A stretch of 36,811 bases of DNA from Mastigocoleus sp. MO_188.B34 (lineage in GTDB: Bacteria > Cyanobacteriota > Cyanobacteriia > Cyanobacteriales > Nostocaceae). Under the pieces are notes generated by a model. That model had not been told where the DNA came from. It searched no databases and was given only the letters and a program-made list of their open reading frames with translations. How positions within the stretch are numbered: the first letter of the stretch is position 1; the number at the start of each line of letters is the position of its first letter. A program made the translations under genes and the position numbers. Shown here piece after piece: positions 16,827 to 24,774 of this stretch. The stretch spans positions 1 through 36,811 of the forward strand of contig NZ_JASJDK010000053.1 in NCBI RefSeq assembly GCF_030065675.1. The letters run 5' to 3'.

Positions 16827-18296
16827 CTAAAAACTCGATATAAGTCGTGCTTTCCTGAGAATAAACTTGAGTATTGTTTCCTCCCGAGAAATGATGCTAG
16901 CTTTACCTTCCATCCCCGGAAGTAAAGTACACTGATTAGCACCTTCTCCCACATACAAAGCTTCAGGTATGATGGTTACTTCATAGGTTGCACCGATAGA
17001 TGAATTCCCATTATCATTGCTTGTATTAGGTAAAGCATCCGGTGCAATAGTTTCAACCTTACCTTTAAGAGTGCCAAAGTCAGGATAAGGACAAGCAGAA
17101 ACTTGCATTTGTACTTTTTGTTGTGGTCTTACTTTATCAATATCTTGAGCCGCAACTTTAGCCTTGATTCTTAATGGAGCATCGCTAGGAGCTATATTTG
17201 CAATTACTTCTCCGGAACGCAACACTTGCTGTGGGTTACGCAGATTTAACTCAAGTACAGTACCAGCGACGGGAGCGCGAATAATAGTTAATGCTAGGTC
17301 TTTCTCTACTTGTTTGAGTTCCCTCATGTCGCGTTGTAATTTTTTTTCTAATTCCAGACGGGAGATAAATAAGGTTTGTAGTTCTTTGTTTAAAGCAGCT
17401 AGAGTTGCTTCACCTCTAACTTTAGCTTGTTGGATTCCTTGTCGGGAAATTAAGATATTTGCATTACTTGGATTGACAGCGGTTTGAGCCCTAATAAGAT
17501 TTATTTGAGCAATATTTAGCGCTTCTTCTGTCTCTGCTAATAAAGTTTTAGCTGAAGATTTTGCTTGTTCTAATTTCGCTTGAGCTGCTTTGACAGCTTG
17601 CTCTTTTTCTTCAAAATAATTACGTGAAATAGCTCCTTCTTTTAATATGGGTAACATCCTATCTCTTTGGGCTTTTGCTAATCTAAAAGAAGCTTTGGCT
17701 TCTTCGATAGTTGCTTGTAAGGCTTTCTCTTTTTGAAGTCTTGTTAATTTTAATTGGGCAAATTGTTCACTAATTTTTGCTTGTTCTAAGTCAGCATTTG
17801 TAATATTTTTCCGGTCTTGATAAAGGCGTTCATTTTTTTGTAGGTCTGCTTGAGCTACTGAAACATTATGCTCCATTAAGCTTTCTTGGGCGTGCATCTG
17901 CACTCTTAATTCTCGGATTTGAGCATTCATCTGTCCTATTTGTAAACGAGATTCTTCGATAGAATCTTTTAGTTGTTCTTTGCGGGTTCGCAGACGAAAA
18001 TCATCAATACTAGCAATTATTTGTCCTAATTTGACAGCTTGATTTTTGCTAACTTTAATTTCTTGAACTTTCCCATCAATTGCAGTTTGTACTAAGCGTA
18101 ATTCTCCTGCGGGACGAATTGTAGCTGAGGTTTTGACTGCAACTCTATATTCTAGTACTGAAGAAGCTGTTACACCACAAGCAAATAAAACAACTAAAAA
18201 TCCTCCTCCTATGGTTAACCAAGAGCTAATTTGAGGAAGAAATTCATTTTCCTGAACCTGTGGGATTTGATTTGATGTTGGGGTGTAGGAGTCCAT
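16827..18296 (-). CDS. HlyD-family membrane fusion protein (export system 2)
   Basis: This is a 489-aa adaptor with one membrane segment (~26-48, GGGFLVVLFACGV). A lipoyl half with VQTAIDGKVQEIKVSKNQAV follows, then an unusually long coiled-coil hairpin (~95-320, rich in Lys/Gln/Glu/Ala). The second lipoyl half is APVAGTVLELNLRNPQQVL, and the C-terminal barrel ends LLPGMEGKASIISREE. It would connect the ABC exporter next to it with an outer-membrane TolC-like channel, which is not encoded in the window. It sits only 43 bp downstream of the 655-aa cargo gene, which suggests co-transcription. Confidence 0.94.
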   Translation of the reverse strand: MDSYTPTSNQIPQVQENEFLPQISSWLTIGGGFLVVLFACGVTASSVLEYRVAVKTSATIRPAGELRLVQTAIDGKVQEIKVSKNQAVKLGQIIASIDDFRLRTRKEQLKDSIEESRLQIGQMNAQIRELRVQMHAQESLMEHNVSVAQADLQKNERLYQDRKNITNADLEQAKISEQFAQLKLTRLQKEKALQATIEEAKASFRLAKAQRDRMLPILKEGAISRNYFEEKEQAVKAAQAKLEQAKSSAKTLLAETEEALNIAQINLIRAQTAVNPSNANILISRQGIQQAKVRGEATLAALNKELQTLFISRLELEKKLQRDMRELKQVEKDLALTIIRAPVAGTVLELNLRNPQQVLRSGEVIANIAPSDAPLRIKAKVAAQDIDKVRPQQKVQMQVSACPYPDFGTLKGKVETIAPDALPNTSNDNGNSSIGATYEVTIIPEALYVGEGANQCTLLPGMEGKASIISREETILKFILRKARLISSF

Positions 18297-18339
18297 GAAA
18301 TTTACAATTAAAGGATTTAATCAAAATATATGTGTCACA

Positions 18340-20307
18340 TTAGGAAATATTGCTTGATTGTTTGAGAGAGTTTTTGTTTCTGAAGCCAAGACCATATTTT
18401 TGAGATAAATTAGCAATTTTTGTAATGCTAGTTTTATCGAAAGCTAATATACTATTATCAAAGTTATTAGCTGCTAATAGTAAAAACATAGAAGGCATCA
18501 AATTACTACTTACACTTGGAATATGTTCGGGAAAATTTGTATTAACTGTTCTGGTTTTAAAGGAATTATTAAGATTACCGATCGAATCTTGACCAATACT
18601 AGAGATATTAGAATCGCTCGTATTAAACTTGAAAACATTGCTATTCAATAAAGTATAATCACCAATTTCTAAATTTCCGATATCAAGGTAATTATCTTTT
18701 TCTTTATAAGTATTTATTGAAGAATCAAATGTCAAACCTTGCAAATTTTCAAAATGATTTATTCCCGGATTTATACCCGTTAATCCGATTGAATCTAATT
18801 CTATGGTTCGCAATTGGGAATTCAAATCACTTCCGCTCAATAAACTATTGAGGTTTTTACTTTCAGTTCCAGAACTGAGATTAGCAAACCAATGATTGTT
18901 ATCATTAATCAACCTCACTCCAGAGATATTCTCTAATAGGAATCCACTGGAATTTAAGTTATTGATAGTATAATAATTACCAAATTCAGTTAATCTTGTA
19001 TCTAATCCAGAACTGGGAGATATATCTATGGAATAACTTGCGATCGGTACACTTGCGATCGGTAAACCGGTAGATGAACCTGAGGATAAATTTGAAAATG
19101 GCAAATCCTGTATATTTTCATTACTGTTAGGAGTTATACCTAAAATCGAAGCAATTAGTTCTTCACTACTCCCAACATTACCAGACAGCAGATAGGATTT
19201 TGTACTGTATATTTCTCTATGATAGTTGCTAGTACTAAAACCAAAACCAGCACCAAAATTACTATCGAACAAACTATCTAGATCTAATTCTCTCTGGTTT
19301 GCATAAATACTTCCAGACCCATTTGAATTGCGATCGCTAATTCTCTCCCAAGATCCAGACAAAGCAGCTTGACTACCTGCGATTCCTGAAACTGTATTTA
19401 ACGACAACCATAAATTATCGGAGGAACCCAAAGACTCGTTAACAAAAAAGCTATTACTAATATTCTGACTACTGAAACTTGTAATACCTTCTTTTCCTGT
19501 TCCAGATAGCATCAAAGGTGAGGATACTTGCTTCGAGAGAAAGATACCACTTAAAGCTTCAGTATCTATATTTACAGAAAGTGCAGATGATGTAAACGCA
19601 CTACCAAGAAGTCCAGAAATCCTAGATACGTCTGTTTGCTGAAAATCAGCAGAGTAATAAGTGAAACTTAAAGCAAAGTTACTAATATTTGTTTGTTTAT
19701 TCGTTAACTGAGTTCCAAATTGATTATTCCCTGGAATTAAATGTGATAAATCTAAATTTGATGATGTTTGAGGGAAAAATATACCACTGACCGCAGCAGT
19801 ATCCACATCTAAAGACCAACTTGATGAGGTTGCTATGTTACCAGCAGACCCAGAAAGATTGAAGGTTTCCGTTCCTTGAATATTTGCAGAATAATTGGTG
19901 ATGCTTAAAGCAAAATTATTTATATTATTATTATCTAATACTTTGCTTACTTCATCTTTATACCTTGTTGGAAGAGCAGCAAATATTTCAGAATGAAGCA
20001 ATGCTTCTGTGGATGAAGAGTTACCTGAAATCAAAACACTACTCGAACCAATACTTTCTGCACTTAAAGAAAATGTAGATGAACCCAATAAATTATTTAA
20101 AGAGTTCTCAATACTAAAATTTTCAATTACAGATACCTGAGTAGAATTATATGCAGTAAAAGTATTAGAATTATCTAAAATCTTATCTTCAGAATGAGAT
20201 AAATATGGTTTATTATTTCCATTTGTAAAACCACCAGATATTACTGATTGTTCTAGCTCAGATAACTCTACAAATAAGTTTGAAAGTGGAACATTTCTTC
20301 TGGACAT
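18340..20307 (-). CDS. Large (655-aa) repeat-bearing protein with double-glycine leader
   Basis: The leader LFVELSELEQSVISGG (residues 11-26) matches those of the four small precursors upstream. After GG comes about 630 residues rich in Ser, Asn, Leu and Gly, with no cysteine that I can find. Internal repeats of about 79 residues are visible: NFALSITNYSANIQ (131) and NFALSFTYYSADFQ (210), each followed by a Ser/Gly strand and by VSGIFFP or LSGIFLS. More degenerate relatives occur around 60-100 and 350-390. The ATG has GAGG 9 nt upstream. C39 cargos are usually below 120 residues, so this is exceptional. It is probably an exported surface or extracellular protein; no known domain is recognised. 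Confidence 0.85.
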   Translation of the reverse strand: MSRRNVPLSNLFVELSELEQSVISGGFTNGNNKPYLSHSEDKILDNSNTFTAYNSTQVSVIENFSIENSLNNLLGSSTFSLSAESIGSSSVLISGNSSSTEALLHSEIFAALPTRYKDEVSKVLDNNNINNFALSITNYSANIQGTETFNLSGSAGNIATSSSWSLDVDTAAVSGIFFPQTSSNLDLSHLIPGNNQFGTQLTNKQTNISNFALSFTYYSADFQQTDVSRISGLLGSAFTSSALSVNIDTEALSGIFLSKQVSSPLMLSGTGKEGITSFSSQNISNSFFVNESLGSSDNLWLSLNTVSGIAGSQAALSGSWERISDRNSNGSGSIYANQRELDLDSLFDSNFGAGFGFSTSNYHREIYSTKSYLLSGNVGSSEELIASILGITPNSNENIQDLPFSNLSSGSSTGLPIASVPIASYSIDISPSSGLDTRLTEFGNYYTINNLNSSGFLLENISGVRLINDNNHWFANLSSGTESKNLNSLLSGSDLNSQLRTIELDSIGLTGINPGINHFENLQGLTFDSSINTYKEKDNYLDIGNLEIGDYTLLNSNVFKFNTSDSNISSIGQDSIGNLNNSFKTRTVNTNFPEHIPSVSSNLMPSMFLLLAANNFDNSILAFDKTSITKIANLSQKYGLGFRNKNSLKQSSNIS

Positions 20308-20561
20308 CTTGACACCTCAGCCTAACAATTCAGTCAAGATTTATAAAAATAATTTTACAATTTTGATTTGATAATGTGAAGAATAAAAATTTAAACTATG
20401 TAATTGCAAATCAATTATATAGATTAAAAATATTTTTGAAACTCTATAAATTAGATAAATTAATAAATGGTTAGTTTTATATAAAAAGGGTAAGGAGAAA
20501 GATAATGTGAATAAAATCATCTTTCTCAATTATCTGTCAAAGATGTAATTAATACATCTAT

Positions 20562-20840
20562 TTAACCAATTGTTAAACGATTTATATCTGTCTCTTCAAC
20601 CTTAGATTCACCTGTGAATATTTCACCATCTTCATCAGACTTAGAAAATCTATCAGAATTTTCTTCTCTTTTATAAAAACTAGTTTGGTTAATCTCTAAA
20701 CCAAATAATCTCCCGAAAGGAAATCCTACATATGAAAATCTTGGTATTTTAGAAAATGACGATCTACCACCATTGATAGCTTCTTCTTGAAGAGTAGATA
20801 ATTCGATGAATGATTCTGATTTATTTAACGAATGAGACAT
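20562..20840 (-). CDS. Double-glycine leader precursor peptide A
   Basis: This 92-aa protein uses the ATG at 20840, 8 nt after GAGG; the TTG one codon earlier is less likely. The leader SFIELSTLQEEAINGG ends near residue 25. The ~67-residue core begins RSSFSKIPRFSYVG and turns acidic and polar (SDEDGEIFTGESKVEETD), with no cysteine. The core differs from precursors B, C and D, so it may be a different product. It lies between precursor B and the 655-aa cargo on the same strand. A partial copy of the shared promoter motif lies at about 21190-21203. Confidence 0.75.
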   Translation of the reverse strand: MSHSLNKSESFIELSTLQEEAINGGRSSFSKIPRFSYVGFPFGRLFGLEINQTSFYKREENSDRFSKSDEDGEIFTGESKVEETDINRLTIG

Positions 20841-21250
20841 CAAATTTACCTCATAACATAATCATAAATCCATTTAATCAACTGAAAAATACCCAAAATT
20901 CTAACTTCAGCGATATTTACTAACAAACCTTAATCAACTTTAATTTGTATGAAAATTCCAGAACTTTTAGCTAAAAAATATTCAATATTATGTAGTAAAA
21001 GCTCTGGAATAGCCCAGAAGAAAATAACACTGAAATGTTGTAAATAATATAGTAATTCATCGCATAAAATATATGAATTACTATGTTAATTTTATGAAAT
21101 TAATTTACAGTTTTTTAAGGTTGGGCAAAATCATATGCATCTAAAAATTGATTTTTATATTGCTTGAAATTACCCACCTTTTGAATTTTCGGTATTGTAG
21201 TCTGATGGAATTAGTTACGCATTCAGTTAGTCAAATGACTTTTATCGCTT
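20841..21250. other. Non-coding region upstream of precursor A
   Basis: No gene is seen. It holds the long 5' leader region of precursor A and, near its right end, promoter motif copy C (AGACTACAATACCGA on the minus strand). Confidence 0.5.
21190..21203 (-). promoter_or_regulatory. Shared precursor promoter motif, copy C
   Basis: On the minus strand it reads AGACTACAATACCG, with TACAAT (21194-21199) as the -10 candidate and ACTAATT about 12 nt upstream, as in copy B. It lies about 350 nt before precursor A. It is less complete than copies A and B. Confidence 0.45.
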
Positions 21251-21514
21251 CTAGTGGTCGAATACAATAACATTGAGTCCACTAGTATCAAGAACTTTTT
21301 TGCTTAATGCACCAGTTGCAACACTACCATCCTTACCAGATGCAGATACTGTTGCTAAATCGATAGATTTATATAAGAAATCAGTTTTACTTACACCGAA
21401 GTTACCGATATCATCTAATTTGATATCGTCACCATTACCACCAGAAATAATTTCTTCTTGTTCTTCAGATAATTGTGCGAACAATTTGGCTTCTTCGTTA
21501 TTTGTAAAAGACAT
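21251..21514 (-). CDS. Double-glycine leader precursor peptide B
   Basis: This is an 87-aa protein with the leader LFAQLSEEQEEIISGG (ending at residue 26). Its 61-residue core is acidic and cysteine-free. The core shares GNFGVSKTDFL, a SASGxxGSVA segment and a TSGLNVI ending with precursor D, so B and D are paralogues. GAGG lies 8 nt before the ATG, and the sequence GCAGAAATATGTCTTTTA around the start is nearly the same as in D. The SASG-GS-VA element recalls cyanobacterial bacteriocin-like precursors called CTB type, from memory and unverified. It should be cut after GG by the system 2 exporter. Confidence 0.82.
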   Translation of the reverse strand: MSFTNNEEAKLFAQLSEEQEEIISGGNGDDIKLDDIGNFGVSKTDFLYKSIDLATVSASGKDGSVATGALSKKVLDTSGLNVIVFDH

Positions 21515-21589
21515 ATTTCTGCCTCACATGAACTTAGGATACTTCAGAAAAGTGAACTTAAGATTTATAATTTGTTTCTTAGCTCTTGA

Positions 21590-21680
21590 CCTTTTCTATA
21601 TTTGTATTGTTGCAATATTTTTTCTGTTTGTCAGTCGGAAATAATCGGTATTATAGTCTGTAAATTAGTCGGATTAAGTA
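21590..21680 (-). promoter_or_regulatory. Shared precursor promoter region, copy B
   Basis: About 80 bp match the region around 23043-23130. On the minus strand AGACTATAATACCGA holds a consensus -10 TATAAT (21650-21655). The -35 candidate is the weak CTTAAT (21673-21678), 17 nt away. CCGACT or CCGATT boxes lie on both sides of the -10. The weak -35 and the repeated boxes suggest control by an activator. It is about 130 nt before precursor B. Confidence 0.6.
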
Positions 21681-21801
21681 GGATAATTTTGTTGATGAAT
21701 ACTTTAACAAAAACCATAAATAAATTCCTATCATAAAATATTCCATAAATATTTAGCATATCGTGTATATAATAATCAAGATAATCGATATAATAAATTA
21801 A

Positions 21802-21841
21802 CACGCCCGCTACACAATATTTATATCGTGTAACGAGCGTG
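21802..21841 (-). terminator. Hairpin downstream of precursor C
   Basis: CACGC-CG-TACAC on the left pairs with GTGTA-CG-GCGTG on the right, with two single mismatches, around an AT-rich loop. It lies about 90 nt after the stop of precursor C. On the minus strand only a weak T-rich tract (TTAATTT) follows, so it may be a terminator or a processing and stability hairpin. Confidence 0.45.
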
Positions 21842-21932
21842 CTATTATTTTAGAATTTTTCCTACAGATTTGTATGATTTTCTGTTATAGAAAAATTCAT
21901 GTTTGCTAAATATTTACTTTTACACACTAAAT

Positions 21933-22187
21933 CTAATCTTCCAGAAAAACTGAAAAACTACCCGTTGGCTGAGAATTAGATATTAACTTTCTTTCCGATT
22001 CTTCTTCTAGAAATTCAGCTGTGGTTAATCCAATATCTTTGCCTAAAATTTTGGCAGATTCGGGAGTAGTAAGACTCTTAAAGTCATTAACATTGACTGC
22101 TGAATTAGATTCACCACCTGCAATAATTTCTTGTTGCTCGTCAGATAAATCTGCGAACCATTTACTTTCTTGAATTCTGATGAACAT
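21933..22187 (-). CDS. Double-glycine leader precursor peptide C
   Basis: This is an 84-aa protein. The ATG at 22187 is chosen because GAGG lies 8 nt upstream; an in-frame ATG 39 bp earlier would add unrelated residues. The leader WFADLSDEQQEIIAGG is followed by an acidic core with NDFKSLTTPESAKILGKDIGL, TTAEFLEEES and the end SFSVFLED. DIGLTTAEFLEEES is a diverged form of the xFGISKTDFLEK element of B and D, so it looks like a distant member of that family. It is cysteine-free. A degenerate promoter motif may lie near 22250-22265. Confidence 0.8.
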   Translation of the reverse strand: MFIRIQESKWFADLSDEQQEIIAGGESNSAVNVNDFKSLTTPESAKILGKDIGLTTAEFLEEESERKLISNSQPTGSFSVFLED

Positions 22188-22462
22188 AATATTAACCTCG
22201 TAGGGAATATTCAAAAAAATAGGCAATATTTGTGTACATTTATCTAACTAATGTCTATATTGTCTGAAAATTCAATCTTTATGCCAATTTTTTTGAATTA
22301 ACTATATCGTAAGTAGTACTAAATTAATCAAATATAGGAATCTACTTTAACTTATACAAGAATTTTTGGACTGTAGCTTTACCATCAAAGTTCATTAGTC
22401 GTGCGGTATATTCTCATAACTTCAACAAGATTCCTATACTTGTTTGTAAAGTTGATTAATTA

Positions 22463-22717
22463 TTAACCAACAGCAATAGCATTAATACCACTTGTCTCGA
22501 TCAATTCTTTAATATAGGAACCACCAGCAACGCTACCTTCAGGACCAGATGCTGAAAATGTGTGCAGAACCGAAGCTTTTTCTAAAAAGTCAGTTTTACT
22601 TATCCCAAAATCACCTTCAAATTTCTTGGGAAATGAAGAACCTCCAGATATAATTTCCTCTTCTTCTTCAGATAATTCTACGAACAAATTAATTCTCTCA
22701 TTCTTGATAAAAGACAT
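22463..22717 (-). CDS. Double-glycine leader precursor peptide D
   Basis: This is an 84-aa protein with its start at 22717, where GGGAG lies about 9 nt upstream; an ATG five codons earlier overlaps that site. The leader is LFVELSEEEEEIISGG. The core shares GDFGISKTDFLEK, SASGPEGSVAGG and TSGINAIAVG with precursor B. It is acidic overall and has no cysteine. It is the first precursor after the NB-ARC gene and has a long 5' leader (about 380 nt) if the motif near 23100 is its promoter. It is probably an unmodified bacteriocin-like or signalling peptide; the activity is unknown. Confidence 0.82.
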   Translation of the reverse strand: MSFIKNERINLFVELSEEEEEIISGGSSFPKKFEGDFGISKTDFLEKASVLHTFSASGPEGSVAGGSYIKELIETSGINAIAVG

Positions 22718-22980
22718 ATTTCTGTCTCCCATTCAACCAATAATATAGTTCAGTTAGCAAAGAAAATTTAGCCAAAATATACTTAAGGTGACAACAAAAT
22801 TAATCAAAACTGATATTTAGTTTGTCTACCAAAAGATAGGTGCTACCAGATAAAAGAAAAAACTGAGAATTTGCATTACTCCAATAGAATCTAAACCTTA
22901 TGCAAACCTAAACTCAACGCTACATTCCTTAAAGGATTTTTTAGTAGCTAGCGAACTAAAATAAAAAGCAAGTCAAAACC

Positions 22981-23031
22981 AAGACTCTCTTGTGACTCCC
23001 CCTACAAGAGCTGTTAAGACTCCCTTGTAAA
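22981..23031 (-). promoter_or_regulatory. Leader hairpin with three GAGTC elements
   Basis: On the minus strand GGGAGTCTT, GGGGAGTCAC and AGAGTCTT occur within 50 nt, and CTCTTGT pairs with ACAAGAG around a 10-nt loop. Placed about 70-110 nt after the predicted promoter, it would be in the untranslated leader of precursor D. It is a possible binding site for an RNA or protein regulator; this is inference. Confidence 0.35.
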
Positions 23032-23040
23032 TAGCTTTTG

Positions 23041-23130
23041 AACTTTTCTATATTTATATTTGCAAAAAAATTTAGACTTGTCAGTCGGAAAAATTCGGTT
23101 ATATAGTCTGGGAATAAGTAGGAATAAGTC
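23041..23130 (-). promoter_or_regulatory. Shared precursor promoter region, copy A
   Basis: It is closely similar to 21590-21680, including CTTTTCTATATTT, TTGTCAGTCGGAAA and TAGTCTG on the plus strand. On the minus strand the aligned -10 reads TATATA (23100-23105) in AGACTATATAACCGA, and CTTATT takes the -35 place (23123-23128). CCGACT boxes lie at the same spacing as in copy B. It lies upstream of precursor D. Confidence 0.6.
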
Positions 23131-23328
23131 GGAGAAAATGTTTATATTAATTGCATTTTATTCTTGGGGAGTAAAATGTGTAGAAATGTAACGTTGTGAA
23201 AGTTTATCGAGAATTTATTTACATGAATAGTTTAGAATTTGGGATTAGGAAATATCTATTGATAATTTTAATATCAATGATACTAAATGACTATATTCTT
23301 AGTCCTTCTATATCCTTCTAATATTCAA

Positions 23329-24774
23329 TCAAACCTGTTTCATATTTACATAATCCATAATAACCGGTTCTTGTTTCAATCCAGCAGGGGTCTTCTCAAT
23401 CAGGGAACGCTGAAGTAAACTTCTCAATGCTTCCATAAATTTACTTGCAGAACTAGATAAACAAGTTTTTTCCTGCAAGCTTTTAATATCAATAGGAGCT
23501 TCATCCAAAGCAATTTGATACATTATTTGCTTTTCTAAAGTTGATAAACGCTCAAATTGTCGAGAAAGCAGATTGCGCAAGTCCCTTATTTCTGAGATCT
23601 TGTACTCTCCTACCTGCAAAAACTTTGAGATGTTACACTCAAACAATTCTTTGGTTTGAGTCGCTAAAATTTTCAGCATCAAAGGATTTCCAGCATAATA
23701 CCTCACTAAAAAATTCCAATCACTTTCTGTTGCAGAGAATGGTGAAATCGCCAGTAAAATTTTTTGAATTTCTTTGAGCGGTAAACCCTTAAGGTAAAAC
23801 GAACGAACGGGTAAGTTTTCCCCCTCTTGGAGTTCCAAATCTCTCGGTTTTTCTCGGGAGGTTAGTACTAAACAGCTCTGATGCTGAATCATACCAATGT
23901 ACCGAATCAGTTCGCCATATCCTGAATATTCTTCCTTGTAACAACCTACTTGTTCCCCAGGTTCTAAAATTGACTCCAGATTATCAAAAATTACTAAACA
24001 ACGGTGAGAGCGAAAGAATTCAAGCAAGAGTAATATTTTCTCTTCCACACTTGTGGGTGAGTCTGCAATTTTAGGATAAGTGAAAAAGTTGAGCAATATT
24101 GTCATCGTATCTTCAAAAGCCGGAGCTTTATGCAGACTACGCCAAATTATGAACTCAAATTGATTTTGAACCTGTTTTGCTAATTTAGCAATCAAAGTAG
24201 TTTTACCAACACCTCCTATACCTAATACTGTCAACAGTCTACATTGGTCTTTATTAATCCATCCTGTGAGGGTAGATAGTTCCTCATCTCGTCCATAGAA
24301 ACCAGAAATATCAGGAATTTCACCCCAATACTTTTTCCTGTTGTTCAAATAATTACATGGAATTTGATTAGACTTACACAATGCTAATTCTCCAGTAGAT
24401 AATCGCTGCTCTAGAATTGCTTTAAAATTCTTCTTGTAAACTTTTTGCCCCAACTTTTCAGATACTTGTTTCCATAAATCAGCTGCAACATCTTTGATAT
24501 GACCTTCTGAACAATTGATTTCGGATGCAATTTCTTCATAGGTTTGACCTTGCCAAGCTCCTTTAAAAATAGCTCTTTGTAAGTTATTTAAAGACTTTCC
24601 TTTTATGGATACAAGTGCAGATTCTGCGAGGTTAAAAGCTCGATTCTCTTCAGATTCAGTGATATTTTTGGATAATACTGATTTAGACTCGATTAAATCA
24701 GTAGATTTTCGTCTGAGAGAGTAGCTTTCTGCTTCTGGGTATTCAACAAAGTTACATACTTCCGGGAATGTCAT
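23329..24774 (-). CDS. NB-ARC (STAND) ATPase with N-terminal HTH-like domain, lacking a sensor domain
   Basis: The 481-aa protein begins with a region found in cyanobacterial NB-ARC proteins (residues ~45-130). It contains LNNLQRAIFKGAWQGQTYEEIASEINCSEGHIKDVA with a HTH look. The NB-ARC domain has the P-loop GIGGVGKTT (~186-194), Walker B-like CLVIFDNLE, the LTSREKP motif, a GNPLMLK (GLPL-type) motif and a winged-helix region to about 470. Relatives usually continue into WD40 or TPR repeats; here the protein stops at MDYVNMKQV, where that continuation would start. It is either a truncated relative or a short form. Being at the head of the precursor cluster on the same strand, it could regulate it; this is inference. 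Confidence 0.82.
   Translation of the reverse strand: MTFPEVCNFVEYPEAESYSLRRKSTDLIESKSVLSKNITESEENRAFNLAESALVSIKGKSLNNLQRAIFKGAWQGQTYEEIASEINCSEGHIKDVAADLWKQVSEKLGQKVYKKNFKAILEQRLSTGELALCKSNQIPCNYLNNRKKYWGEIPDISGFYGRDEELSTLTGWINKDQCRLLTVLGIGGVGKTTLIAKLAKQVQNQFEFIIWRSLHKAPAFEDTMTILLNFFTYPKIADSPTSVEEKILLLLEFFRSHRCLVIFDNLESILEPGEQVGCYKEEYSGYGELIRYIGMIQHQSCLVLTSREKPRDLELQEGENLPVRSFYLKGLPLKEIQKILLAISPFSATESDWNFLVRYYAGNPLMLKILATQTKELFECNISKFLQVGEYKISEIRDLRNLLSRQFERLSTLEKQIMYQIALDEAPIDIKSLQEKTCLSSSASKFMEALRSLLQRSLIEKTPAGLKQEPVIMDYVNMKQV

Larger units (their letters stand above)
21515..21932. other. Intergenic region between precursors B and C
   Basis: No gene is seen. It contains promoter motif copy B (about 21625-21680) and an imperfect hairpin at 21802-21841. 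Confidence 0.5.
22718..23328. other. Long leader/promoter region upstream of precursor D
   Basis: No gene is seen. It contains promoter motif copy A (about 23043-23130) and, downstream of it on the minus strand, a perfect CTCTTGT/ACAAGAG hairpin (22987-22993 with 23004-23010). GAGTCTT/GAGTCAC elements are repeated three times nearby. Confidence 0.5.

Noticed and set aside
18340-20307. RTX-type or hemolysin-like toxin
   Set aside because: No GGxGxDxxx calcium repeats are present, and the signal is an N-terminal GG leader rather than a C-terminal type 1 signal.
20341-20529. 62-aa minus-strand reading frame between cargo genes
   Set aside because: The sequence is Leu/Ile/Tyr/Phe-rich as expected from AT-rich spacer and has no GG leader or ribosome binding site.
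21273-21644. 123-aa plus-strand frame antisense to precursor B
   Set aside because: It is a shadow of the GG-leader gene on the other strand, which has the better start, motif and paralogues.
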